Shown: positions 35,359 through 44,856 of the stretch, one piece after another | Layout: each line of letters starts with the position of its first letter | How positions within the stretch are numbered: the first letter of the stretch is position 1 | Assembly (NCBI GenBank): GCA_900543215.1 | Contig: UQQR01000005.1 | Location: forward strand, 1 to 64,000 | DNA from: an uncultured Oscillospiraceae bacterium | GTDB lineage: Bacteria > Bacillota > Clostridia > Oscillospirales > Acutalibacteraceae | Length of the DNA: 64,000 bases | Direction: 5' to 3' | The notes under the pieces: model-generated | Databases searched by the model: none | Seen by the model: the letters and a program-made list of their open reading frames with translations, nothing else | Told to the model about the DNA's origin: nothing | Translations under genes and position numbers: made by a program

Positions 35359-36881
35359 ATGCCAAGGTACAAAGACAGCCCGGAGGTACGGGCAGCAAAA
35401 CAGGAACGGAGAGAGAAATTGCGGGAGTTGCTCGCGCTGATGGAGGTAGAGGATGTCCGAGACCTGAAATCCGTATTTAAGGAAATGGTCGGCGAGGTTC
35501 TCGAAAACGGACTTGAAGCGGAGCTTGACGATAAGCTAGGTTAGACAATACAATCAGGATACAATACTTTTTTGAAGAAACGGCGCCGTTATCGGCATTG
35601 TTGCCCTCCGCTCACAATACGTCAGTATTCTTCGGTCAGGCGCCGCGCCGATAAACAGCACCGTTTTTTTACAAAATCCCTGACCCATAGCGAGAAAATT
35701 TTTTTGTTTATGAAGTCGAGGAATGCAGGCATACCGGCGTATTTCAAATGACGAGGCAATATAAACAGATAAATTTTCCGCTATGGGAAGCATTGTACCC
35801 TGATTGTATTGTCTACACCAAGTACGATTACCGAAATAAAGACACCGACAACAGCCGAAACGGTCATAGCGTAAAGACTGTTAAAACAAGTGCGGGCGAA
35901 GTGGAAATAGCCGTTCCGCGAGACAGGAAATCCGAATTTGAACCGCCGATCATCAGGAAAAACGAAACATCAATAAGCTGGGATATTGAAGAAAAGATCA
36001 TTTCAATGTACGCCAAAGGTATGACCACCAACGATATTTCGGCACATATTGAGGATATTTACGGAATAGAGGTATCGGACAGTCTTGTAAGCCGAATAAC
36101 GGATAAAATACTTCCGGTAGTGAAGGAATGGCAGCAGAGACCGCTTGAAGGCATCTATGCGGTAGTTTTTATGGACGCAATTCATTACAATGTACGCTGT
36201 GAGGGCAGAATTGTAAAGAAAGCCGTATACATAGCAATCGGCATAAATATGGACGGGAAGAAAGATGTTCTCGGTATGTATGTCGGGGAGAATGAAAGCG
36301 CAAGGTATTGGCTTTCAATACTTAACGGGCTGAAAAACAGAGGTGTTGAGGATATTTTAATTGCCTGTGTCGACGGCCTTACGGGTTTCCCCGAGGCAAT
36401 ATCCGCCGTATATCCGAAAACCGAAGTACAGCAATGTATTATACATTAAATCCGTAACAGCACAAAGTATGTTTCATACAAGGATATTAAAGCTCTAATG
36501 GCGGATTTAAAGGAGGTTTACGCCGCCGTAGACGAGGAAACGGCGCTTTACGAATTAGAGCAGTTTGCGGCCAAATGGGACTCAAAATATCCTAAAATTT
36601 CGGCTTCATGGAAGGCTCATTGGTTTGAACTTTCAACCTATTTTAAGTATCCGCAATCGGTAAGAACGCTGATCTACACCACCAATTCCATTGAAAATTT
36701 TAACAGGCAGCTGCGGAAGGTTTCAAAAAACAGGTCGGTATTCCCGAACGATGACAGCCTGCTTAAAATGCTCTACTTGGCTCAGGTAGACATTACAAGA
36801 AAATGGACCGGCAGACGCAGGGACCAAAGTGAGATTCATTCTCAGCTTGAAATATTCTTTGCCGACAGACTGCCGGAGTAG
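35359..36881 (+). pseudogene. IS256-family transposase, interrupted and with a nonsense codon
   Basis: Three pieces of one mutator-type transposase. The first 61 codons (35359-35541) end in DKLG, where the MITE enters and gives an immediate TAG. The reading resumes at 35816 as TKYDYRNKDTDNSRNG, the continuation expected for IS256 proteins. It runs through the DDE core (AVVFMDAIHYNVR, IACVDGLTGF) to CIIH, where TAA (36447-36449) replaces the expected glutamine codon, and then continues with IRNSTKYVSYKD to residue TNSIENFNRQLR and the stop at 36881. No active enzyme can be made. Confidence 0.92.
35544..35813. mobile_element. 270-bp MITE inside the IS256 transposase gene, copy 1
   Basis: The ends GACAATACAATCAGGATACAA and, inverted, GACAATACAATCAGGGTACAA form terminal repeats of about 25 bases with two differences, flanked by a TA duplication (35542-35543 and 35814-35815). 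Removing the insert and one TA restores the transposase codons GGT-TAC-ACC exactly. Inside, further inverted pairs (CCATAGCG.../...CGCTATGG and AAACGG.../...CCGTTT) give a hairpin-rich body without a gene. TA duplication points to Tc1/mariner-IS630 type transposases acting in trans. Confidence 0.85.
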
Positions 36882-37076
36882 CAGAAATTCACAGCCATGT
36901 AAAGGGTAAAATGAACGGCTGCCACGACAGCCGCCCTTGACATGCCTTGCTCTTTCTGCTATTATGCAAATATGGCGTGCAAGCCGATTTTCGCCTTTCA
37001 CGCCATCTATCACTTTGCTTTTTTATACCGTAATTTGGACTTTACACATAATTTGAAGAAGAACTAGGAGGAACCT

Positions 37077-38837
37077 GTGAAATATCTTAAAAATTCTTGT
37101 TGGCTTTTAGCCTTACTATGGAAACAAAATAAACCTATTTATTTTTGCTTTATTTCAGAAATACTATTAAATGTATTGCTGAATACAATAGGAATTGCAA
37201 TCATTAATTATTTAATACAATATCTTTCCGACAGTGAATATCAATCGGCATTTATAGCGGTGCTGATTTTATGCTTAAGCACTCTTGTTCTAAATACATT
37301 AGTATCATTTCTTCAATACAAAAAACAGGGCTATTTAAACTCGTTTAATGTGTTTATAAAATGTATGCTGACAGACAGCACACTATCCACAAATTTCGAT
37401 AACTTTGAAAAATGCGATTTCAGAGAACAGTATCAATTTGCAACAAAATGCGTCACAAGCGGTAATATTCAAAATATAATTAATGCAGTGTGCAGCTTTG
37501 TTACATATATTCTATCGTTTATTACGCTTTCTTCAATCATTTCATATGTTGTGTGGTGGTTGTGGATTATTATTCTTTCAAGCACTATTATTAATATAAT
37601 TTGTGAATTTCATCGTGCAAACATTAATTTTGAAAGCGAGAAATCTCAAAACAGCGTTGAAATTAAAATGCTGTATTCGAGAGATCGACTTACTTGGAAA
37701 TTATTTGCCAAAGAAGTAAGACTGTTTGATATGTTCTCGTATGTTTCTAATCAAGTAAATAAGTATATTAATTTATTGTCAAAATTGCAGGACAAGCGAG
37801 CTAATAAAATCTTTAAAGCTTTATGGTGGACATATTTGTTTAACGGTATTTTAATGTTGGCGGTATATCTTTATGTTTCGTATAAATGCTATACTGGGGT
37901 ATTTGAATTATCGCAGTTTTCAACTCTTATTTTATCAATTTTATCTATAAATCAAATGGCTTCCGGTATTTCTGGCAGTATTCTTTCGATAAAGGAAAAC
38001 GGTCTTTACATAAGCACATTTATTGATTTTATCAATAACCATAAGCAAAGTGACGAAACAAGCAGAATTGATAAGTGCAGGTTTAATACTATCAGTTTCG
38101 AAGATGTTAGCTTTAAATATGACGGTGAAAATAATTTTGCATTAAAAAATATATCTTTGACTCTTTCGGCGGGTAAAAAGTACGGAATTGTCGGCAAAAA
38201 CGGCTCAGGTAAGACCACTTTCACCAATTTATTGATGGGACTTTATTCGCCGACCGAGGGTGTTGTAAAAGTTGACGGAAAAAACATCAGCGAAATAAAT
38301 CCTAATGAGTATATGAAGTATTTTTCGCCTATTTTTCAAAATTATAATATGTATGCCTATGATGTGAAAGAAAATATATCTATGAATGCTTGCTATGACA
38401 TTTCAAGGGTGTGCAATTTGTTAAACAAGGTTAATTTTGCTGATAATGACTGCACTCAGTTTGCTGATAAGTTTATAACAAAAGAGTATTCGCCGGACGG
38501 AATAGAATTTTCCGGCGGTCAGGAACAAAAAATCGCCATTGCCCGTGCATTATATAAAGATGCACCTATCTTTGTTTTGGACGAACCATCTTCTGCTCTT
38601 TCTCCTAAAAGTGAGTTGGAGCTTTATGAATTGGTTAATAAGCAGCTAAAGGATAAAACAACATTTTTCGTTTCACACAGAATGGCAAGCTGTATATTAT
38701 GCGATGAAATTTTAGTATTCGATAACGGCGAAATTGTGGAAAAAGGCAGTCACAGCGAGCTTATGTCAAATAACGGATTGTACCACAAGATGTTCACATC
38801 GCAAAGGAAGCTGTTTTCAGAGGTGAGAGAATCATGA
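37077..38837 (+). CDS. ABC exporter half-transporter 1
   Basis: A 586-residue type IV ABC half-exporter: six membrane helices in the first ~310 residues, then an ATPase domain with Walker A GKNGSGKT (about 372-379), signature FSGGQEQK, Walker B VLDEPSSALSP with the catalytic glutamate, and H-loop SHRM. There is no C39 peptidase domain. The start is GTG, 6 bases after TAGGAGG, and that box lies only a few bases from the end of IS256 copy 1, so the original promoter was probably lost or replaced. It overlaps the next half-transporter by 4 bases (ATGA), suggesting a heterodimer. AT-rich, unlike the chromosome. Confidence 0.9.
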   Translation: MKYLKNSCWLLALLWKQNKPIYFCFISEILLNVLLNTIGIAIINYLIQYLSDSEYQSAFIAVLILCLSTLVLNTLVSFLQYKKQGYLNSFNVFIKCMLTDSTLSTNFDNFEKCDFREQYQFATKCVTSGNIQNIINAVCSFVTYILSFITLSSIISYVVWWLWIIILSSTIINIICEFHRANINFESEKSQNSVEIKMLYSRDRLTWKLFAKEVRLFDMFSYVSNQVNKYINLLSKLQDKRANKIFKALWWTYLFNGILMLAVYLYVSYKCYTGVFELSQFSTLILSILSINQMASGISGSILSIKENGLYISTFIDFINNHKQSDETSRIDKCRFNTISFEDVSFKYDGENNFALKNISLTLSAGKKYGIVGKNGSGKTTFTNLLMGLYSPTEGVVKVDGKNISEINPNEYMKYFSPIFQNYNMYAYDVKENISMNACYDISRVCNLLNKVNFADNDCTQFADKFITKEYSPDGIEFSGGQEQKIAIARALYKDAPIFVLDEPSSALSPKSELELYELVNKQLKDKTTFFVSHRMASCILCDEILVFDNGEIVEKGSHSELMSNNGLYHKMFTSQRKLFSEVRES

Positions 38838-40630
38838 AAAAACCTACTTTGTTTAAAAATACTTTTAAGCTTTTTAAATTGTCCTGTAAGCTTTCGCCAA
38901 AAAATGTTTTGTTTACGATACTTTCAACAGTAATCACAACCGCCAAAGATATTTTGGGAGTTTTGGCGCCCGCTTTTCTGATAGATGTTTTGACCAAAAG
39001 CAACAGTTTTTCACTTCCGGCAATGATAATAATCTTTTTTTGTGTGATCATTTCCGTCGCTAATATGACTACCAAGTATTTTAGTTTGAAGCTGACTTCG
39101 CTCGGATACGCAATGAACAACAGAGGTGCTTTGAAAATCGGTCAAAAAGGTATGAGGCTTGATTATAAGTGCTGGGATGTTCCCGATTATATGGAGAACA
39201 ACTTTAGAGCGGTGCAAGGCTCTTGGATCTTTATGGGCATTACAGACGCTTTTTTTGAAAAGCTTCTTTCGGGCTTAATTTCGTTTGTAACTATCAGCTA
39301 TATCATAATGCAGGTAGATATATTTGTACTTCTGATTATTCTTTTATTGGTTGTAGTAAGCATTTTTCTTGACAAAAAATGCGCCAAAAGAATACATAAA
39401 ATTGATCAGCATGAGGCAGTTGCCACAAAGAAAAAGCATTATGATGAAAGTGTATTGTTCGATATAAAATACGGAAAAGAAATTCGTACATATAATGCAA
39501 AGGATTTTTTCAAGCAGAAGTTTCAAAAATCCTCAGATGAAGTATTGAATTTTGAAAATAAGAAAAATAAGAATTCAATGATATTTTCAATACTTAATTA
39601 TTTGGTTATCTTTTTGCAGTCTGTAACAGTATATTTGACCGCTGTTTTTAGATACGCTTCGGGCAAAATGGCAATAAGCTATTTCTTAGTATATTATGGT
39701 GCTGTAATTAAGCTTAAAGATGCACTTTGTGCAATATTTGAATTTTATGCGGATATATCCGAGATTGAAGAATATTACATTGATATAAATAATTATCTTA
39801 ATACACAAGAGTCAATGAATACTGGGAAATTAACATTGTTTGAAAATAACAGCTCTTTTTGTATTGAATTTAAAAATGTGTATTTTAAATATCCGACTAC
39901 CGAGAAATATATATTGAAAAATATCAGTTTTAAGTTGACTGGCAATGATAAGCTTTGTATCGTGGGAGAAAACGGAAGCGGAAAAACAACGCTTATTAAG
40001 CTTCTACTAAGGCTATATGATCCGACAAGCGGCGAAATCTTATTAAACGGAAATAATATCAAAGAATATGATTATCAGCACTATCTGTCTGTTGTTGCAC
40101 CTGTTTTTCAGGATTTTCAGCTTCACGCTTTCACTCTGCGTGAAAATATCTCGTTTTTGGATAAACAAAACGATGAAAAAATATTTGTTCTACTGGAAAT
40201 GCTGGAAATGAAGGAAAAGGTTGAAAGCTTAGAAGATGGCCTTGACAGTATGGTTACAAAACAATTGGACGAAAACGGCACAGATTTTTCAGGCGGCGAA
40301 AAACAGAAAATCGCAATGATTAGAGCTGGCTTTAAAGACAGCAGATTAGTTGTTTTAGATGAGCCCACTTCAAATATTGATCCGTTAGCTGAAATTAAGT
40401 TTTATGAAAAAATCAATGAGGTTTTTAATAATAAGCCGATTGTATTTGTTTCCCACAGAATGACAAGTGCTAAAATTTCAGATTACATCATCGTAATGGA
40501 TAACGGAGAAATAATTGAAAGTGGACGCTTTCCAGATTTGTTAAATCAAAACGGTACATTTTCAACAATGTATAAAGCACAAGCGAACTTATACAAAGAC
40601 AAGGGGGATTTGAATGCAAAAACAGTTTAA
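38834..40630 (+). CDS. ABC exporter half-transporter 2
   Basis: A 598-residue half-exporter: six helices up to about residue 315, Walker A GENGSGKT (about 378-385), signature FSGGEKQK, Walker B VLDEPTSNIDP and H-loop SHRM. Both ATP sites therefore look competent. It overlaps the previous gene by 4 bases and the protease gene by 17, so the three proteins are made together. Pairs of this type export peptides, including modified peptides (RiPPs) and lipids; the neighbouring protease favours a peptide. Confidence 0.9.
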   Translation: MKKPTLFKNTFKLFKLSCKLSPKNVLFTILSTVITTAKDILGVLAPAFLIDVLTKSNSFSLPAMIIIFFCVIISVANMTTKYFSLKLTSLGYAMNNRGALKIGQKGMRLDYKCWDVPDYMENNFRAVQGSWIFMGITDAFFEKLLSGLISFVTISYIIMQVDIFVLLIILLLVVVSIFLDKKCAKRIHKIDQHEAVATKKKHYDESVLFDIKYGKEIRTYNAKDFFKQKFQKSSDEVLNFENKKNKNSMIFSILNYLVIFLQSVTVYLTAVFRYASGKMAISYFLVYYGAVIKLKDALCAIFEFYADISEIEEYYIDINNYLNTQESMNTGKLTLFENNSSFCIEFKNVYFKYPTTEKYILKNISFKLTGNDKLCIVGENGSGKTTLIKLLLRLYDPTSGEILLNGNNIKEYDYQHYLSVVAPVFQDFQLHAFTLRENISFLDKQNDEKIFVLLEMLEMKEKVESLEDGLDSMVTKQLDENGTDFSGGEKQKIAMIRAGFKDSRLVVLDEPTSNIDPLAEIKFYEKINEVFNNKPIVFVSHRMTSAKISDYIIVMDNGEIIESGRFPDLLNQNGTFSTMYKAQANLYKDKGDLNAKTV

Positions 40631-41315
40631 GCCCGTTATTGCAATTATTGATTCCGGAATGTCATCTTTAAATAATTGCTTGAAAAAAGATCTATTTATA
40701 AATTATTTAGGAAATGACTTTTGCTTTTGCAATGGACAAACGGATGAAGAGGGTCACGGAACTACTATTAACAAAATAATAAGGTGGCATAATGAAGATG
40801 CAACTTTGATTAATATAAAATTGTTGCAACAAGACGAAGTCATTATGATTAACGACTTGATTGCTGCACTGCAGTATGTTTATGATAATATTGATTGTAA
40901 TATTATAAATATCAGTATGTCATATAATGTAATAGAGGATTTTTCGCTTAAAAGAAATTTAGAAGATATATGTAATCGTTTGGCAAATAAAAACATGATA
41001 ATTGTTGCTGCGTTTGATAATCTTGGCTCAATTTCATATCCAGCAGCATTCAAATCTGTTATTGGAGTTACGAGCGGCGAGTATTGCAAAAGAAACAATG
41101 ATGTTGAATATGTTTATAATGACATTGTCAATATTTGTGGAAAAGGAAACAACCAAATTATCTCAATAAACAAAGATCGAGTTAATTTAGTTTCAGGCAA
41201 TAGTTTAGCTTGTGCACATGTTTCTGGGATAATTTCAACAATTCTAAATGAAAACGATAATACCGATTGTATACTAAAAAAGCTAGAACGAATGGCTATT
41301 TTCAAACATGATTGA
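40614..41315 (+). CDS. Intracellular subtilisin-like (S8) peptidase
   Basis: A 233-residue subtilase without signal peptide or propeptide. The catalytic triad is D13 (IIDSGM), H48 (EEGHGT) and S197 (SGNSLACAHVSG); the oxyanion asparagine is N136 (AAFDNLGS). The serine motif departs from the usual GTSMAxP (Asn for Thr, Ala for Pro). Compact cytoplasmic subtilases encoded with ABC exporters act as leader peptidases in some RiPP clusters, which is the suggested role. The stop codon lies 2 bases from IS256 copy 2, so the C-terminus may have been trimmed by that insertion, although the catalytic domain is complete. Confidence 0.88.
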   Translation: MQKQFKPVIAIIDSGMSSLNNCLKKDLFINYLGNDFCFCNGQTDEEGHGTTINKIIRWHNEDATLINIKLLQQDEVIMINDLIAALQYVYDNIDCNIINISMSYNVIEDFSLKRNLEDICNRLANKNMIIVAAFDNLGSISYPAAFKSVIGVTSGEYCKRNNDVEYVYNDIVNICGKGNNQIISINKDRVNLVSGNSLACAHVSGIISTILNENDNTDCILKKLERMAIFKHD

Positions 41316-41385
41316 GTCTTCTTTAGATATTGTGTAAACCTCCGAGATGGTATAAAATAGAAATAACAAATCGGAGGTTAAAATT

Positions 41386-42908
41386 ATGCCAAGGTACAAA
41401 GACAGCCCGGAGGTACGGGCAGCAAAACAGGAACGGAGAGAGAAATTGCGGGAGTTGCTCGCGCTGATGGAGGTAGAGGATGTCCGAGACCTGAAATCCG
41501 TATTTAAGGAAATGGTCGGCGAGGTTCTCGAAAACGGACTTGAAGCGGAGCTTGACGATAAGCTAGGTTAGACAATACAATCAGGATACAATACTTTTTT
41601 GAAGAAACGGCGCCGTTATCGGCATTGTTGCCCTCCGCTCACAATACGTCAGTATTCTTCGGTCAGGCGCCGCGCCGATAAACAGCACCGTTTTTTTACA
41701 AAATCCCTGACCCATAGCGAGAAAATTTTTTTGTTTATGAAGTCGAGGAATGCAGGCATACCGGCGTATTTCAAATGACGAGGCAATATAAACAGATAAA
41801 TTTTCCGCTATGGGAAGCATTGTACCCTGATTGTATTGTCTACACCAAGTACGATTACCGAAATAAAGACACCGACAACAGCCGAAACGGTCATAGCGTA
41901 AAGACTGTTAAAACAAGTGCGGGCGAAGTGGAAATAGCCGTTCCGCGAGACAGGAAATCCGAATTTGAACCGCCGATCATCAGGAAAAACGAAACATCAA
42001 TAAGCTGGGATATTGAAGAAAAGATCATTTCAATGTACGCCAAAGGTATGACCACCAACGATATTTCGGCACATATTGAGGATATTTACGGAATAGAGGT
42101 ATCGGACAGTCTTGTAAGCCGAATAACGGATAAAATACTTCCGGTAGTGAAGGAATGGCAGCAGAGACCGCTTGAAGGCATCTATGCGGTAGTTTTTATG
42201 GACGCAATTCATTACAATGTACGCTGTGAGGGCAGAATTGTAAAGAAAGCCGTATACATAGCAATCGGCATAAATATGGACGGGAAGAAAGATGTTCTCG
42301 GTATGTATGTCGGGGAGAATGAAAGCGCAAGGTATTGGCTTTCAATACTTAACGGGCTGAAAAACAGAGGTGTTGAGGATATTTTAATTGCCTGTGTCGA
42401 CGGCCTTACGGGTTTCCCCGAGGCAATATCCGCCGTATATCCGAAAACCGAAGTACAGCAATGTATTATACATTAAATCCGTAACAGCACAAAGTATGTT
42501 TCATACAAGGATATTAAAGCTCTAATGGCGGATTTAAAGGAGGTTTACGCCGCCGTAGACGAGGAAACGGCGCTTTACGAATTAGAGCAGTTTGCGGCCA
42601 AATGGGACTCAAAATATCCTAAAATTTCGGCTTCATGGAAGGCTCATTGGTTTGAACTTTCAACCTATTTTAAGTATCCGCAATCGGTAAGAACGCTGAT
42701 CTACACCACCAATTCCATTGAAAATTTTAACAGGCAGCTGCGGAAGGTTTCAAAAAACAGGTCGGTATTCCCGAACGATGACAGCCTGCTTAAAATGCTC
42801 TACTTGGCTCAGGTAGACATTACAAGAAAATGGACCGGCAGACGCAGGGACCAAAGTGAGATTCATTCTCAGCTTGAAATATTCTTTGCCGACAGACTGC
42901 CGGAGTAG
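41386..42908 (+). pseudogene. IS256-family transposase, copy 2, interrupted and with a nonsense codon
   Basis: Identical in its decoded parts to copy 1: the 61-codon start, the MITE-caused TAG at 41569-41571, resumption at 41843, the TAA in place of glutamine at 42474-42476 and the end at 42908. Both copies therefore descend from one already dead element. Confidence 0.92.
41571..41840. mobile_element. 270-bp MITE, copy 2
   Basis: Same insertion at the same transposase codon as in copy 1, with TA at 41569-41570 and 41841-41842. Confidence 0.85.
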
Positions 42909-43101
42909 CAGAAATTCACAGCCATGTAAAGGGTAAAATGAACGGCTGCCACGACAGCCGCCCTTGACATGCCTTGCTCTTTCTGCTATTATGCAAATAT
43001 GGCGTGCAAGCCGATTTTCGCCTTTCACGCCATCTATCACTTTGCTTTTTTATACCGTAATTTGGACTTTACACATAATTTGAAGAAGAACCATAAAAAT
43101 A

Positions 43102-43165
43102 CCCACTGGATGCGGCGGTTATTCACGTAACCTTGCCTCAACATCCAGTGGGAATTTTTTATTTT
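43102..43165. terminator. Bidirectional terminator near the left end of the mobilizable element
   Basis: CCCACTGGATG (43102-43112) pairs with CATCCAGTGGG (43142-43152); AATTTTTTATTTT follows on the plus strand and TATTTTTATGG on the minus strand. It would end the minus-strand two-gene operon and anything entering from copy 2. Confidence 0.7.
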
Positions 43166-43239
43166 GGCTTTGTAGCCGTTTGTTTTATCTAAAACGGCCT
43201 ACAGGTCAATAAAACTATTTCTGTTCGATTGTACGGCAA

Positions 43240-43857
43240 TCAAATCTCATCATATTCTTGAGAAAGTTTTCTATCCTTTAAAGTTACTTCAATTTTCGAA
43301 AGGATCTTAGCAGGATCTAAATCCTTATGATCGCTTGATAATTGCAGCTTTTCAGGTTTAATAAAATACTGCGTTTTACCATCAGTACCTTTATGACCTA
43401 TATAAATTACCACAATAGTATCCCCATCTTTATCGGTTTTAACTTCTGTTTTAATCCAATAATCAGACTCTGGCTTTTCTTTGGATTTAATTTCAGGCAC
43501 ATACCAGTCGTCCAAGCGAATCAATTTAGCATCTTTAAACTCAGGAATATTAAGCATGCGCATACATTTGCTCTGTAAGCTCTTGAAACTATCTATCGAT
43601 ATTTCTTCATTGCATTTAGGACACCAAAGCGTAGGTGCAATTTTATCGGAAACAAATTCAAGTTCTATTTCAGGGTGTTTTGTACAATGAAAGTGGATGC
43701 CATGTTGGTTGCAAAAATAATACTTGTGCCAATTTTCTTCGCGTTCAGTAAAGTTTGTGCAATCGCCGTGGAATAATTCACCACCATCATATAAAGTGCA
43801 TTTTCTGAAAGAAATATTATCATCCAATCGATATATAACTTTATTTTCACTACTCAT
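43240..43857 (-). CDS. Uncharacterised Cys/His-rich protein
   Basis: A 205-residue cytoplasmic protein, first half rich in possible zinc ligands: C20, C33, C49 with nearby histidines (FCNQHGIHFHC), and a CPKC pair near residue 80. The second half is charged and beta-rich. I do not recognise a family. An AAGGAG box precedes the ATG. It follows the DUF6076 gene by 18 bases on the same strand, so both likely belong to one operon of the mobilizable element. Confidence 0.65.
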   Translation of the reverse strand: MSSENKVIYRLDDNISFRKCTLYDGGELFHGDCTNFTEREENWHKYYFCNQHGIHFHCTKHPEIELEFVSDKIAPTLWCPKCNEEISIDSFKSLQSKCMRMLNIPEFKDAKLIRLDDWYVPEIKSKEKPESDYWIKTEVKTDKDGDTIVVIYIGHKGTDGKTQYFIKPEKLQLSSDHKDLDPAKILSKIEVTLKDRKLSQEYDEI

Positions 43858-43875
43858 AAATTACTCTCCTTGTTT

Positions 43876-44856
43876 TTAATCATTAACCTCAATAATTTTC
43901 AATGCTTCTTCCGACGTTAATTCACCGCGCAGATATTTATCTCTTGCCTCAGTGGCAGCATCGCACCAAACATAAAAATCATCATAGGTGATGCCTTTGG
44001 GGGACATATATGTTTTACCTTCATTGCGCTCATAACGGCGGTACATTTTTCGCTTTTCTCTGTCGTATGCTTCTACAACTTTATCGGTCAGAACCATCTT
44101 TTTGTGTTTAAGACTCGGTGCCAGATCCTTACAAGTCTTATCATCTTTAAGAATGCGGTCACAATACTTGGTCGCCTTGTTGGTTTTGGGAACAAAATAT
44201 CTACCGCAACATTCACATCTCACAATTTTGGGTTTTGTAGATAAGAACTGCATTAACAGGAAGATATAATAATCAGTCAAATTGCGGAAGAAATACCGTG
44301 CAGTCAGTTCTCCGTGGAAAGTCAGTTCTTGCTGTAGCATGATTTGTGAAAGAAAATACTGTGTACCTTCTTCGTCAAGGGTGTTGCCAGTATAAATGTT
44401 GTAAAACGTGTCGTTTACAAATAAATTGAAATCAACAATTGAACAAAGCACCATAGGAATTATGGTTTTTGTAGTCTCGATACATTCGATAGAGCCGTCA
44501 AAGACGGGAACAGAATCCATAATCATAGTCTCGGAGAGCAAAGAAGCAATCGGTGAATTCTCTTCCAACTCCTTAATCAAACTCTCAGTAGTCGAAGTGA
44601 GCCGTTCAAAATTTTTCAAATCTTCTTTGTTGGGTTTATGCTTTCCCTCGGTTTTAATGTTATTTGCAAGTTCTTGGATTAAATCCACAATCCTTGAATA
44701 CGGCCAAAAATTCAATTCGGAGAACTCTATAATCTCATCCTTAATCGTGGTGACAGGTAGTTCCTGCTCACCCGATTCGGTGATGAGATTTCTTTTTATT
44801 TGACCATCTTTTTCTAAGGTTACATACAGTCCAATTTGCTGGGGTATTATCTGCAT
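43876..44856 (-). CDS. DUF6076 family protein
   Basis: A 326-residue soluble protein with a zinc-ribbon-like cluster (CECCGRYF, then KYCDR and KTCKD, about residues 212-245) and helical flanks. This matches the DUF6076 proteins found in integrative and mobilizable elements of gut clostridia; the function is unknown. The start follows GGCGG. It is divergent from the RepA-like ATPase gene, and its N-terminal region (IIEFSELNFWPYSRIVDLI) has no known domain. Confidence 0.65.
   Translation of the reverse strand: MQIIPQQIGLYVTLEKDGQIKRNLITESGEQELPVTTIKDEIIEFSELNFWPYSRIVDLIQELANNIKTEGKHKPNKEDLKNFERLTSTTESLIKELEENSPIASLLSETMIMDSVPVFDGSIECIETTKTIIPMVLCSIVDFNLFVNDTFYNIYTGNTLDEEGTQYFLSQIMLQQELTFHGELTARYFFRNLTDYYIFLLMQFLSTKPKIVRCECCGRYFVPKTNKATKYCDRILKDDKTCKDLAPSLKHKKMVLTDKVVEAYDREKRKMYRRYERNEGKTYMSPKGITYDDFYVWCDAATEARDKYLRGELTSEEALKIIEVND

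Larger units (their letters stand above)
35291..37060 (+). mobile_element. IS256-family element, copy 1 (inactive, carries a MITE)
   Basis: The left end TTCTTTAGATATTGTGTAAA and the right end (reverse complement TTCTTCAAATTATGTGTAAA) form imperfect terminal inverted repeats around one transposase gene. The same element, including its inserted MITE, recurs at 41318-43087 at a constant offset of 6027 bases. No 8-9 base target duplication is visible at this copy. The right end lies 13 bases from the ribosome binding site of the ABC exporter gene. Confidence 0.85.
41318..43087 (+). mobile_element. IS256-family element, copy 2 (inactive, carries the same MITE)
   Basis: Same ends, length and internal content as copy 1, offset by 6027 bases. 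The leader differs at three positions (GAGAT against AAGAA after CCTCC, and TTAAAATT against TTATAATT before the ATG), while the translated parts are identical. Left flank GATTGAGT and right flank GAACCATA do not form a target duplication. The left end abuts the subtilase stop. Confidence 0.85.

Noticed and set aside
35554..35793. 79-codon minus-strand frame inside the MITE, also at 41581-41820
   Set aside because: It is made of the MITE's inverted repeats, has no ribosome binding site, and both copies are identical because the MITE is.
35291..43087. A functional IS256 composite transposon carrying the exporter cassette
   Set aside because: Both transposases are dead and neither the outer nor the individual ends show target duplications; the arrangement is better explained by copying and recombination.
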